A stretch of 12,924 nucleotides of DNA, taken from Desulfobacteraceae bacterium UBA5852. Lineage in GTDB: Bacteria; Desulfobacterota; Desulfobacteria; Desulfobacterales; UBA5852. Of the stretch, positions 1 through 7,829 are shown piece by piece. Under the pieces are notes generated by a model. That model saw only the letters and a program-made list of their open reading frames with translations, searched no databases and was not told where the DNA came from. The stretch is taken from positions 5,264 to 18,187 of the forward strand of contig DJGG01000203.1 in assembly GCA_002432195.1 (NCBI GenBank), given 5' to 3'. The position numbers and the translations under genes were made by a program. Numbering within the stretch: the first letter of the stretch is position 1; each line of letters begins with the position of its first letter.

Positions 1-80
1 ATACTTGTTTATTCACAGGCGGAGGATGCCGCTCGATGCCTGGACGGTGGCGCCGCCGGACGGTTTCGCGGGACGCGCGC

Positions 81-117
81 GGCCTGCACGGTCGGGCCCC
101 GCCCATTGCCGCAGGCC
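81..117 (+). other. Long-loop inverted repeat upstream of the mla promoter
   Basis: Seven-base arms GGCCTGC (81-87) and GCAGGCC (111-117) are perfectly complementary but enclose a 23-base GC-rich loop. No T-run follows, so it is a poor intrinsic terminator. It may be the end of an upstream transcription unit whose gene lies outside the window, or chance in GC-rich DNA. I see no convincing gene in 1-218. Confidence 0.2.
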
Positions 118-135
118 TCCGGTGTTAAAAGCTGC

Positions 136-164
136 TTGACAGTAAGTTGTTGATTTTTTATAGT
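136..164 (+). promoter_or_regulatory. Sigma70-type promoter of the mla operon
   Basis: A perfect -35 hexamer TTGACA (136-141) is followed by exactly 17 bases and a -10 hexamer TATAGT (159-164, five of six consensus bases). Transcription would start near 171. The surrounding 121-180 stretch is clearly AT-rich against GC-rich flanks, as expected for a promoter. It lies 54 bases upstream of the mlaE start and reads toward it. No operator repeat is obvious. Confidence 0.8.
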
Positions 165-218
165 GAAAAAATTTTAGTGGACTCTAGGTGAACCACCATC
201 GGGACGGGGGCTCCGGTC

Positions 219-1019
219 ATGCCTTGGAAGGACGCTACGGCAGGAACGGTACAGCGCATGGGAGCCTGGACGCTGTTCCGCATCCGGCAGATGGGACGCA
301 ACGCCATCTTTTTTTTCCAGGGCTTTGTCCTGATCTTTTCCTTGCCCTTCCAGGCCACCAAGATCGTTCAGCAGGTCTATTTCATCGGCATGAAGTCGGT
401 GGCGGTGATCTGCCTCACGGCCGCCTTCACCGGCATGGTGCTGGGGCTCCAGGGGTATTACACCCTGGTCAAGTTCGGTTCCGAGGGTGTGCTGGGGGCG
501 GCGGTGGCCCTGACCCTCATCCGGGAGTTGGGGCCCGTGCTGACCGCCATCATGGTCATCGGGCGGGCCGGCTCGGCCATGGCCGCCGAAATCGGCATCA
601 TGCGCATTTCCGAGCAGATCGACGCCCTGGACACCATGGACATCCATCCGATCCGCTTCCTCATCAGCCCGCGGATCGGCGGCGCCCTGATCAGCTTCCC
701 CCTGCTCACCGCCCTGTTCGACGTGGTGGGCATCATGGGGGGTTATGTGACCGGCTCGCTGCTGCTGGGCATCAATCCGGGCATCTATTTCGCCCGGGTG
801 GAATCCAGCGTGCAGATGAGCGACATCACGGGCGGGTTCATCAAGTCCGTGGTTTTCGCCGTGGTGGTGATCACGGTGTGCTGCTTCCAGGGCTATTTTA
901 CCCACCAGCGCCCCGAATTCGGTGCCAAGGGGGTGAGTGTCTCCACCACCGAAGCCGTGGTGATCTCCAGCGTGCTGGTGCTGGTGACCGATTACGTGCT
1001 GACTTCCCTGCTGCTCTGA
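219..1019 (+). CDS. mlaE: MlaE-family ABC transporter permease (phospholipid transport)
   Basis: This is the membrane permease of the Mla system, an inner-membrane ABC transporter that moves phospholipids between the inner membrane and the periplasmic carrier to maintain outer-membrane lipid asymmetry. The 266 residues match the usual ~260. Family hallmarks are RELGPVL (102-108), the small-residue segment GRAGSAMAAEIG (115-126), and SEQIDALDTM (131-140), which matches the region contacting the ATPase. Hydrophobic segments lie at about 30-55, 62-84, 92-118, 155-185, 207-226 and 245-266. The ATG at 219 is preceded by a run of G (about 206-210) at usable spacing. ATG 258 is an alternative that would remove 13 poorly conserved residues. 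It is first in mlaEFDC, and mlaF starts 8 bases after its stop. I am sure of the family; the direction of lipid transport cannot be read from sequence. Confidence 0.93.
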   Translation: MPWKDATAGTVQRMGAWTLFRIRQMGRNAIFFFQGFVLIFSLPFQATKIVQQVYFIGMKSVAVICLTAAFTGMVLGLQGYYTLVKFGSEGVLGAAVALTLIRELGPVLTAIMVIGRAGSAMAAEIGIMRISEQIDALDTMDIHPIRFLISPRIGGALISFPLLTALFDVVGIMGGYVTGSLLLGINPGIYFARVESSVQMSDITGGFIKSVVFAVVVITVCCFQGYFTHQRPEFGAKGVSVSTTEAVVISSVLVLVTDYVLTSLLL

Positions 1020-1027
1020 GAGCGACC

Positions 1028-2239
<1,212 letters not shown>

Positions 2240-2251
2240 TCCAGCGGGGGT

Positions 2252-2701
2252 ATGATGAGAAAATCGTCCGTCGAACTGTCCGTGGGCGTGTTTGTCTTAA
2301 TCGGCATCCTGTGCGTCGGCTACCTGACGATCAAGCTCGGGAAGATGGAACTGCTGGGGGAAAACCACTACAACCTGGTGGCACGCTTCGACTCCGTGAC
2401 CGGTCTGCGGGTGGGGGCCAGCGTGGAAATGGCGGGGGTCCCCGTGGGCAAGGTGGCGGCCATCGAGCTGGACCCCGAGCGCCTGGCGGCCCGGGTGCGT
2501 CTCAAGATCGAACGCCAGGTCCAGCTCCATGACGACGTGATCGCCTCGGTCAAAACGGCGGGCCTGATCGGCGACAAGTACATCAAGTTGACACCCGGGG
2601 GGTCCGGCACCATGCTGGAGCCGGACGACGAGATCACGGAAACCGAGTCCGCCGTGGACCTGGAGGAGCTGATCAGCAAGTACGTATTCGGCGGCGTATG
2701 A
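2252..2701 (+). CDS. mlaD: MlaD, MCE-domain substrate-binding subunit
   Basis: This is an inner-membrane-anchored MCE protein that forms the periplasmic lipid-conducting ring on the MlaFE complex. It has 149 residues, close to the usual short MlaD form. An N-terminal transmembrane anchor spans about 8-28, and the MCE domain about 38-117, with the typical ARFDSVTGLRVGASVEMAG (44-62), PVGKV (64-68) and GLIGDKYI (104-111) segments. A short acidic tail follows, ending GGV. Two consecutive ATG codons (2252, 2255) could be used, preceded by GGGGG at 2246-2250. The gene begins 12 bases after mlaF, which supports co-transcription. Confidence 0.92.
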   Translation: MMRKSSVELSVGVFVLIGILCVGYLTIKLGKMELLGENHYNLVARFDSVTGLRVGASVEMAGVPVGKVAAIELDPERLAARVRLKIERQVQLHDDVIASVKTAGLIGDKYIKLTPGGSGTMLEPDDEITETESAVDLEELISKYVFGGV

Positions 2702-2717
2702 AGGGGAGGAAGTGTCC

Positions 2718-3350
2718 ATGAAGGTATGTATTGCGGTGATCACAGGCGTGCTGGCCCTGCTGCTCCTGGCCCCGACGGACGCCTTGCGGGCGGCCGAGCC
2801 CCAGGCGGCCCTGCAGGGTCCCATGGAAGAGGCCCTGAGCATTCTGCGGGATCCCCAGTACAAGGACGCGGCCCGCAAGACCGAACAGCGCCGCCTGATC
2901 TGGGAGGTGGTGTACAAGGTTTTCGACTTCGAAGAGGTGTCGCGGCGGGCTCTGGCACGGGACTGGGAGAAGCTTTCCCCCGAGCAGCAGGAGGAGTTCA
3001 GCCAGGTGTTCAGCGACGTGTTGGGCAACGTCTACCTGGACCGTATCCAGGGGGCCTACCAGGATGAGACCATCGCCTACCTGGCGGAAGTGGTTCACGA
3101 GTCCAAACCCCTGGCGGTGGTCAAGACCCACATCGTGCGCAAGAGCGGCAACATCCCCGTGGATTACAGCCTGCACAAGACAGCCGACGGCTGGCGGGTC
3201 TACGATGTCAAGGTGGAAGGCGTGAGCCTGATCAAGAACTACCGCACCCAGTTCCAGGAAATCCTCTCCAAGGATTCCCCCGCCCAGCTCATCGTCCGTC
3301 TCCGGGAAAAGCTCGCGGAGCAGCGCAAAACGTTGGATTCCCAGAGCTGA
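2718..3350 (+). CDS. mlaC: MlaC, periplasmic phospholipid-binding protein
   Basis: This is the soluble carrier that shuttles phospholipids across the periplasm between the MlaFED complex and the outer membrane (Ttg2D/MlaC family). It has 210 residues, the usual size. Residues 1-25 are a signal peptide: a lysine at 2, a hydrophobic core rich in leucine (about 5-19) and a likely cleavage near LRA-AEP. No lipobox cysteine is present. The mature part has family features such as FDFEEVSRRAL and a C-terminal DGWRVYDVKVEGVSLIKNYR segment. ATG 2718 is preferred over GTG 2712 because GGAGG (2705-2709) lies 8 bases before it and only 2 before the GTG. It is the last gene of the operon. MlaA, the outer-membrane partner, is not in the window. 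Confidence 0.92.
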   Translation: MKVCIAVITGVLALLLLAPTDALRAAEPQAALQGPMEEALSILRDPQYKDAARKTEQRRLIWEVVYKVFDFEEVSRRALARDWEKLSPEQQEEFSQVFSDVLGNVYLDRIQGAYQDETIAYLAEVVHESKPLAVVKTHIVRKSGNIPVDYSLHKTADGWRVYDVKVEGVSLIKNYRTQFQEILSKDSPAQLIVRLREKLAEQRKTLDSQS

Positions 3351-3432
3351 GGCCCGCTGGCCGTCCGCCGTTCCCACCGGCTGCCGGGGGCATCCGGGGT
3401 GCCTTGCCGGGTTCCGCGCCCTGGGAGGCGCC

Positions 3433-4353
3433 TCATTTTCCGGCCGCCGGACCCACCGTCACCCGGCTTAGTTGTTCCAGGGCCAGCAGCAGGGCCTGGG
3501 TACCCAGACGGCCACCGCCGTTGGCCTGGACCGCCAGATAGAGCTGATGCACCAGCGCCAAACCCGGCAGGCAAAGCTCCATCTGGCGGGCTTCCTCCAG
3601 GGCAATGCCCATGTCCTTGATGAAGTGGGCCACGAAAAAGCCCGGGTCGAAATTGCGCTTCAGCATCCGGGGCGCGAGGTTGGTGAGGGCCCAGCAGCCC
3701 GCCGCGCCGCCCGCGATGCTCTCCAGCACCACTTCCAGGTCCAAACCCGCCCGGTGCCCATAGACCAGCGCCTCGCAGACCCCGATCATGGTGCCGGCAA
3801 TCACGATCTGGTTGCACATCTTGGTGTGCTGGCCGGCCCCCGGCGGGCCCTGGTGCACGATGGTGGGCCCCATGGCCGCCAGCAGCGGCCTCACCTGGCG
3901 GACCGCGGCGTCCTCGCCGCCCACCATGATGGACAGTCGTGCATTGCGGGCGCCCACGTCGCCGCCGGAAACCGGTGCGTCCACCGCCTGGGCACCCCGG
4001 GCGGCGGTCGCGGCATGAATCTCCTTGGCCAGGCGGGGTTGGGTGGTGGTCATGTCCACCAGGATCTGCCCCGGGCGCACCAGGGTGGCGAGGCCCTCCG
4101 GGCCCAAATAGACGTCCCGGACGTCCTGGGGAAATCCCACCATGGTGAACACCACCTCGGCGTTCCGGGCTGCGGCGGCCGGGGAGTCGGCCCAGGCCGC
4201 CCCCAGGTCCAACAACGGGACGGCTTTCTCGCGGGTACGGTTATGGACCGTGGCCGTGCATCCGGCCGCCATCAGGTGCTGACACATCCAGCGGCCCATG
4301 ACGCCGGTGCCGATCCAGCCGATGCGGGTGCCCGGGATACGGGGGTCGGTCAT
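3433..4353 (-). CDS. NAD(P)-dependent beta-hydroxyacid dehydrogenase (3-hydroxyisobutyrate dehydrogenase family)
   Basis: This is a cytoplasmic oxidoreductase of the family containing 3-hydroxyisobutyrate dehydrogenase, tartronate semialdehyde reductase and glyoxylate/succinic-semialdehyde reductases. Its 306 residues match the family. The Rossmann motif is GTGVMG (15-20). The substrate-binding motif is DAPVSGG (125-131). The catalytic lysine is K178 in GAGQHTKMCNQ, and KDMGIA (246-251) is the conserved C-terminal helix motif. HNRT (37-40) after the second strand carries arginine where NAD-specific members tend to have aspartate, so NADP(H) preference is likely (inference). A ribosome-binding sequence AGGAGA (complement of 4360-4365) lies 6 bases before the ATG. 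It is convergent with mlaC and divergent from serA, probably a single-gene unit. The exact substrate cannot be assigned. Confidence 0.88.
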   Translation of the reverse strand: MTDPRIPGTRIGWIGTGVMGRWMCQHLMAAGCTATVHNRTREKAVPLLDLGAAWADSPAAAARNAEVVFTMVGFPQDVRDVYLGPEGLATLVRPGQILVDMTTTQPRLAKEIHAATAARGAQAVDAPVSGGDVGARNARLSIMVGGEDAAVRQVRPLLAAMGPTIVHQGPPGAGQHTKMCNQIVIAGTMIGVCEALVYGHRAGLDLEVVLESIAGGAAGCWALTNLAPRMLKRNFDPGFFVAHFIKDMGIALEEARQMELCLPGLALVHQLYLAVQANGGGRLGTQALLLALEQLSRVTVGPAAGK

Positions 4354-4490
4354 GTCGGGTCTCCTGTAGAGGGATTCGTGTCACGCCGGAGGTTCCGGCC
4401 TGCCTCCCAATCTACCCTCTCCGGCTGCCCAATGCAACCGTGGGGGGCGGGCGCGGGGCGCCGGGATCCGCCCGGAAGCCCATCTTGCTC

Positions 4491-4519
4491 TTGAATCCCG
4501 CCCCGAACTCTTCTAAGAT
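4491..4519 (+). promoter_or_regulatory. Sigma70-like promoter of serA
   Basis: TTGAAT (4491-4496) and TAAGAT (4514-4519) are separated by exactly 17 bases; each matches the consensus hexamer in four of six positions or better. Transcription would begin near 4526, giving a leader of about 60 bases before serA. It lies in the 233-base divergent gap between the dehydrogenase and serA. Confidence 0.5.
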
Positions 4520-4538
4520 ACCCAGCTTGACCATTACC

Positions 4539-4563
4539 GCCGGCGGCGGCCCGCGCCGCCGGC
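4539..4563 (+). promoter_or_regulatory. Hairpin in the serA leader
   Basis: A perfect 10-base-pair stem, GCCGGCGGCG (4539-4548) with CGCCGCCGGC (4554-4563), encloses a 5-base loop. It ends 23 bases before the serA ATG and lies downstream of the predicted transcription start. The following ATCTCTTT is too mixed for a good terminator. It could affect mRNA stability, translation or attenuation; no function can be proved from sequence. Confidence 0.4.
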
Positions 4564-4586
4564 ATCTCTTTCCGAGGGGGCCAGGC

Positions 4587-6182
4587 ATGCGAGTTCTGAT
4601 CAGCGACAATCTGGGTGAGGCCGGGATCCAACTGCTCCAGGCGGAAGACGGCATCGAGGTGGACGTACGCACGGGGTTGGCCCCGGAAGCCTTGCGGGCC
4701 ATGATCGCCGATTACGATGGGCTGATCATCCGCAGCGCCACCATGGTGACCGCCAACCTCCTGGAGGCTGCCCCGCGGTTGAAGGTCGTGGGGCGCGCCG
4801 GCATCGGGCTGGACAACGTGGATATCCCCGCGGCCACCAAGAAGGGCGTCGTGGTCATGAACACCCCGGACGGCAATGTCATCACCACCGCCGAGCATGC
4901 CATCGCCATGCTCATGGCCCTGTCGCGCAATGTCCCCCAGGGCACCTCGGCCCTGCGGGAGGGGCGCTGGGAGAAGAAGACCCTGCAGGGCCGGGAAGTC
5001 TGCGGCAAGGTTCTGGGGCTCATCGGGTTCGGGAAAATCGGCTCCATCGTGGCCGATCGGGCGCGGGGCCTCAAGATGCAGGTGATTGTGCATGACCCCT
5101 TCGTGACCCCCGAGCGCATCGTCAAGGCCGGCTTCGAGAGCGTCTCCCTGGAGGCGCTTTACGCCCGGGCGGACTACATCACCGTGCACGTGCCCAAGCT
5201 CAAGGAGACCCTGGGAATGCTCGACCGGGCCGCTTTCGCCCGCATGAAGCGCGGTGTCATGGTGATCAATTGCGCCCGGGGCGGGATCGTCAACGAAGCC
5301 GACTTGTACGAGGCGCTGGTGGCGGGGCAGGTGGGCGGCGCGGCCCTGGACGTGTTCGAGACCGAGCCGCCGGGGGATTCGCCCCTGCTCAAGCTCGACC
5401 GCGTGATCTGCACGCCCCATCTGGGCGCCTCCACCGAAGAGGCCCAGACCAATGTAGCCGTGGCCATCGCCCGGCAGGTGATCGGCTACCTCAAGCAGGG
5501 CACCGTGCTCAACGCCGTCAATGTGCCCTCGGTGGCCGGGGAGCTGCTCCAGCGCCTGCGGCCGTATCTGGAGCTCGGCGACAAGATGGGCTGCCTGCAG
5601 ACCCAATTGGCGCGAGGGCCGCTCAAGGAGGTGGTCATCGAATACAGCGGCGACTTCCAGGGGTTGGACCTGGCCCCGGTGACAACGTCGATTATCAAGG
5701 GGTTGCTGACCCCCATGGTGAAGGACGACGTCAATTTCGTCAATGCCCACCTGCTGGCCAAGGACCGCGGAATCAAGGTCACCGTGACGGCGACCTCGGA
5801 ATCCGCCGAGTACCTTACCCTGATCACCCTCAAGACGATCACGGCGGACATGGAAAGCACCATCGCCGGAACCATCTACGGCAAGAAGGATCCGCGCATC
5901 GTGCGGGTCAACCGGTTCCGCCTGGAAATGATCCCCTCCGGCCACATGGCCCTGATCCACAATCTCGACCGTCCCGGAGCCATCGGCAGCATCGGCATGA
6001 CCCTGGGCAAGCACGCCATCAACATCGGCCGGATGCAGGTGGGGCAGGAAACCGAGGACAACCGCAACATCATTTTCCTGTGCACCGACACCGCCATCCC
6101 GGATCATGTGCTGGAGGAACTGCGGGCCTTGCCCCTAGTGAAGTCGGTTATGCCTCTTGAGTTTGGCGTCTGCAACCGCTAA
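4587..6182 (+). CDS. serA: D-3-phosphoglycerate dehydrogenase (long form with ACT domain)
   Basis: This enzyme oxidises 3-phosphoglycerate to 3-phosphohydroxypyruvate with NAD+, the first committed step of serine (then glycine and one-carbon) synthesis in the cytoplasm. It has 531 residues, typical of the long type. The nucleotide-binding motif is GFGKIG (147-152) with D170 selecting NAD. The catalytic residues of the D-2-hydroxyacid dehydrogenase family are visible: R231 in NCARGG, E260 in ETEPP and H278 in PHLGAST. An intervening ASB-type domain (about 320-445) precedes a C-terminal ACT domain (about 454-528), the usual site of serine feedback control. The frame is open farther upstream to 4440, but ATG 4587 has GAGGGGG (4574-4580) before it and starts at the conserved MRVLISD. 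A hairpin follows the stop, suggesting a single-gene transcript. Confidence 0.95.
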   Translation: MRVLISDNLGEAGIQLLQAEDGIEVDVRTGLAPEALRAMIADYDGLIIRSATMVTANLLEAAPRLKVVGRAGIGLDNVDIPAATKKGVVVMNTPDGNVITTAEHAIAMLMALSRNVPQGTSALREGRWEKKTLQGREVCGKVLGLIGFGKIGSIVADRARGLKMQVIVHDPFVTPERIVKAGFESVSLEALYARADYITVHVPKLKETLGMLDRAAFARMKRGVMVINCARGGIVNEADLYEALVAGQVGGAALDVFETEPPGDSPLLKLDRVICTPHLGASTEEAQTNVAVAIARQVIGYLKQGTVLNAVNVPSVAGELLQRLRPYLELGDKMGCLQTQLARGPLKEVVIEYSGDFQGLDLAPVTTSIIKGLLTPMVKDDVNFVNAHLLAKDRGIKVTVTATSESAEYLTLITLKTITADMESTIAGTIYGKKDPRIVRVNRFRLEMIPSGHMALIHNLDRPGAIGSIGMTLGKHAINIGRMQVGQETEDNRNIIFLCTDTAIPDHVLEELRALPLVKSVMPLEFGVCNR

Positions 6183-6205
6183 CATCCCGGCACCGCGGGC
6201 CACAT

Positions 6206-6223
6206 GCCCGGCCCGCGCCGGGC
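6206..6223 (+). terminator. Candidate terminator after serA
   Basis: A perfect 7-base-pair GC stem, GCCCGGC (6206-6212) and GCCGGGC (6217-6223), has a 4-base loop and is followed by CCTTT. It lies 23 bases after the serA stop. The T-run is short, so it may be a weak intrinsic terminator or a transcript-stabilising hairpin. Confidence 0.45.
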
Positions 6224-6371
6224 CCTTTGCGCTGAATGTCCACCCCCGAAGGGCATCCTGGGGGCCGGGCCGGCGGCCCTGGCCTAAAACCCCGATCCAC
6301 CCTTTGCGGATGGAACCACGTGAAGCACCGCATGCGCGGACGGTCACCCGCCCAGGACAGGAGAGCACGTC

Positions 6372-6767
6372 ATGACCGAGGAAAAAAAGGATTTTGTCGT
6401 CAAGGATCGCCGGCTTTTCGGAGGGGAAGCCGAGGAAGCCAAGTCCCGGAACGAATCCCCGCCCGCGGAGGAGGCGCCTCCCCGGGAAGACCGGACCGCG
6501 CCTTCCGAAGAGGTTCCCCGGCTGCCCAAAATCGACTTTGCGACCTTTATCCTGTCGCTGAACTCCTCGGCCCTCGTGCAGTTGGGGTTGCTGGAAGACC
6601 CTTCCAGCGGGAAAAAGGAAAAGAACCTGCCCCTGGCCAAGCAGACCATCGACATCATCGGCCTGCTGGAGGAGAAGACCCGCGGCAATCTCAACCACGA
6701 TGAGGAGCACATCCTCAAGGGCATCCTTTACGACCTGCGGCTTCTGTACGTCAAAGAGAAGCGTTAG
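6372..6767 (+). CDS. DUF1844 family protein of unknown function
   Basis: This is a small 131-residue protein. The N-terminal half (1-50) is charged and proline-rich (SPPAEEAPPRED), probably disordered. The C-terminal ~77 residues carry the DUF1844 signature: FATFILSLNSSALVQLGL (about 56-73), then LAKQTIDIIGLLEEKT (about 88-103) and a closing HILKGILYDLRLLYVKEK helix. No signal peptide or transmembrane segment is evident. The start is supported by AGGAGAG (6359-6365), 6 bases before the ATG. It ends 6 bases before ispE, implying translational coupling. From memory, DUF1844 genes often sit beside ispE or prs in deltaproteobacteria; the biochemical role is unknown and I do not assign one. Confidence 0.85.
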   Translation: MTEEKKDFVVKDRRLFGGEAEEAKSRNESPPAEEAPPREDRTAPSEEVPRLPKIDFATFILSLNSSALVQLGLLEDPSSGKKEKNLPLAKQTIDIIGLLEEKTRGNLNHDEEHILKGILYDLRLLYVKEKR

Positions 6768-6773
6768 CCGACC

Positions 6774-7664
6774 GTGGGGAGCCAGCGCCTGAGGGTTCCG
6801 GCGACCTCGCTGAACGTGCGGGCGCCTGCCAAGGTCAACCTCTTTCTGGCCGTCACGGGCCGACGGGCGGACGGCTATCACGAGGTGATCTCGCTCATGT
6901 GCGCCGTGGGCCTCCGGGACCGCCTGCGCGTCGACTTCATGGGCACAGGGGTGGCGGTCCACTGCCCGGCGGCCGGAATCCCCGATGGCGCGGACAACAT
7001 TGCCCACCGCGCGGCGGTGCTGTTCTGCCGGTGCCTGGAGGAGCAGGGCGGGTCGCCCCCGGCCGGCATCCAGGTGGCCATCGACAAGCGCATTCCCGCG
7101 GGGGCCGGTCTGGGCGGGGGTTCCAGCGACGCGGCCGCCGTGCTCAAGGTGCTCAACCGTCATACGGGCCGGCCGTTCTCCCTTCCAGCCCTGGAGCGCC
7201 TGGCCGCCACGCTGGGCGCCGATGTCCCCTTCTTCCTGCACGACGGGCCCATGCTGGCCACGGGCATCGGCGAGCGCCTGGCGCCCGTGGGCAACCTGGC
7301 CCCGCGTTTCGTGGTGATCGTCTTCCCGGGTTTCAGCATCGCCACCGCCGCGGTTTACCGGGATTTGAATTTGGAATTGACAAAGTGCGGAAAAAAAATT
7401 AAGAAAAATCTTTTAAAAAACGGGCAATTTGCCGTCGAGCGGGTGTTGTGCAACGACTTGGAGGCGGTCTCGGCGGCCAAACACCCTGAAATCGTTTCCA
7501 TCAAAGAACAATTGATGCTTGCCGGGGCGTCGGGCGCCCTCATGTCGGGGAGCGGATCTTCCGTATTCGGGCTCTTCGAGGATCGCGGCGTGGCCCGGGC
7601 CGCCGGCCGCAAGCTGAGCGCCAACCGCGGCTGGCAGGTATTTCAGACGCGTCTGTTGACCTGA
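6774..7664 (+). CDS. ispE: 4-diphosphocytidyl-2-C-methyl-D-erythritol kinase
   Basis: This kinase phosphorylates the 2-hydroxyl of CDP-methylerythritol with ATP in the MEP pathway to isoprenoid precursors (quinones, undecaprenyl phosphate). It has 296 residues, near the usual ~285, and belongs to the GHMP kinases. RAPAKVNLFL (16-25) holds catalytic K20, PAGAGLGGGSSDAA (108-121) is the ATP loop, GADVPFF (148-154) holds catalytic D150, and MSGSGSSVFGLF (257-268) is the third motif. The start is uncertain: GTG 6774 is in frame without a clear ribosome-binding site, and GTG 6816 would leave only one residue before RAPAK. An AT-rich, lysine-rich insert (residues ~199-216) interrupts the otherwise GC-rich gene. 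It is probably co-transcribed with the DUF1844 gene. Confidence 0.93.
   Translation: MGSQRLRVPATSLNVRAPAKVNLFLAVTGRRADGYHEVISLMCAVGLRDRLRVDFMGTGVAVHCPAAGIPDGADNIAHRAAVLFCRCLEEQGGSPPAGIQVAIDKRIPAGAGLGGGSSDAAAVLKVLNRHTGRPFSLPALERLAATLGADVPFFLHDGPMLATGIGERLAPVGNLAPRFVVIVFPGFSIATAAVYRDLNLELTKCGKKIKKNLLKNGQFAVERVLCNDLEAVSAAKHPEIVSIKEQLMLAGASGALMSGSGSSVFGLFEDRGVARAAGRKLSANRGWQVFQTRLLT
7377..7405 (+). promoter_or_regulatory. Possible internal promoter within ispE for tRNA-Gln/prs
   Basis: A perfect TTGACA (7377-7382) is followed after 17 bases by TAAGAA (7400-7405), a poor -10 match, in an unusually AT-rich stretch that includes an A8 run (7391-7398). It could drive tRNA-Gln and prs separately from ispE, or merely reflect lysine codons. 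Confidence 0.25.
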
Positions 7665-7718
7665 TACGACCGGCAGGCGCGCCCAGGGCGTGTTTTCGTT
7701 TTCGCCGGCCGGTTACCG

Positions 7719-7793
7719 TGGGGCGTCGTCAAGCGGTAAGACACAGGGTTTTGGTCCCTGCATTCGGAGGTTCGAATCCTCCCGCCCCAGCCA
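7719..7793 (+). tRNA. tRNA-Gln (anticodon TTG)
   Basis: A complete cloverleaf is present. The acceptor stem TGGGGCG (7719-7725) pairs with CGCCCCA (7783-7789), with discriminator G7790 and an encoded CCA (7791-7793). The anticodon stem CAGGG/CCCTG (7744-7748/7756-7760) encloses TTTTGGT, giving anticodon TTG (7751-7753) for glutamine CAA/CAG. The T-arm is GGAGG-TTCGAAT-CCTCC (7766-7782). It lies 54 bases after ispE and 36 before prs, probably processed from a shared transcript. Confidence 0.97.
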
Positions 7794-7829
7794 CCTTTCA
7801 CCACCACAGCGATTTTGCGGATTGCGAGC

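Noticed and set aside
188..1027. The mlaF frame stays open upstream through all of mlaE, which could suggest a 683-residue protein.
   Set aside because: The translation of this stretch is low-complexity and unlike any family, while the overlapping frame from 219 is a clear MlaE. It is an open shadow caused by high GC.
3425..3434. Palindrome GAGGCGCCTC followed by ATTTT, between the convergent mlaC and dehydrogenase genes, as a shared terminator.
   Set aside because: It has no loop and overlaps the stop codon of the minus-strand gene; too short to support a terminator.
4440..4586. In-frame upstream start for serA adding 49 residues.
   Set aside because: The extra part is not conserved-looking, overlaps the predicted promoter and hairpin, and the true start at 4587 has a good ribosome-binding site and family N-terminus.
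4350..6107. A 585-residue open frame on the minus strand opposite serA.
   Set aside because: It is rich in H, G, D and R with no recognisable motif and lies wholly opposite a well-conserved gene; typical antisense shadow in GC-rich DNA.
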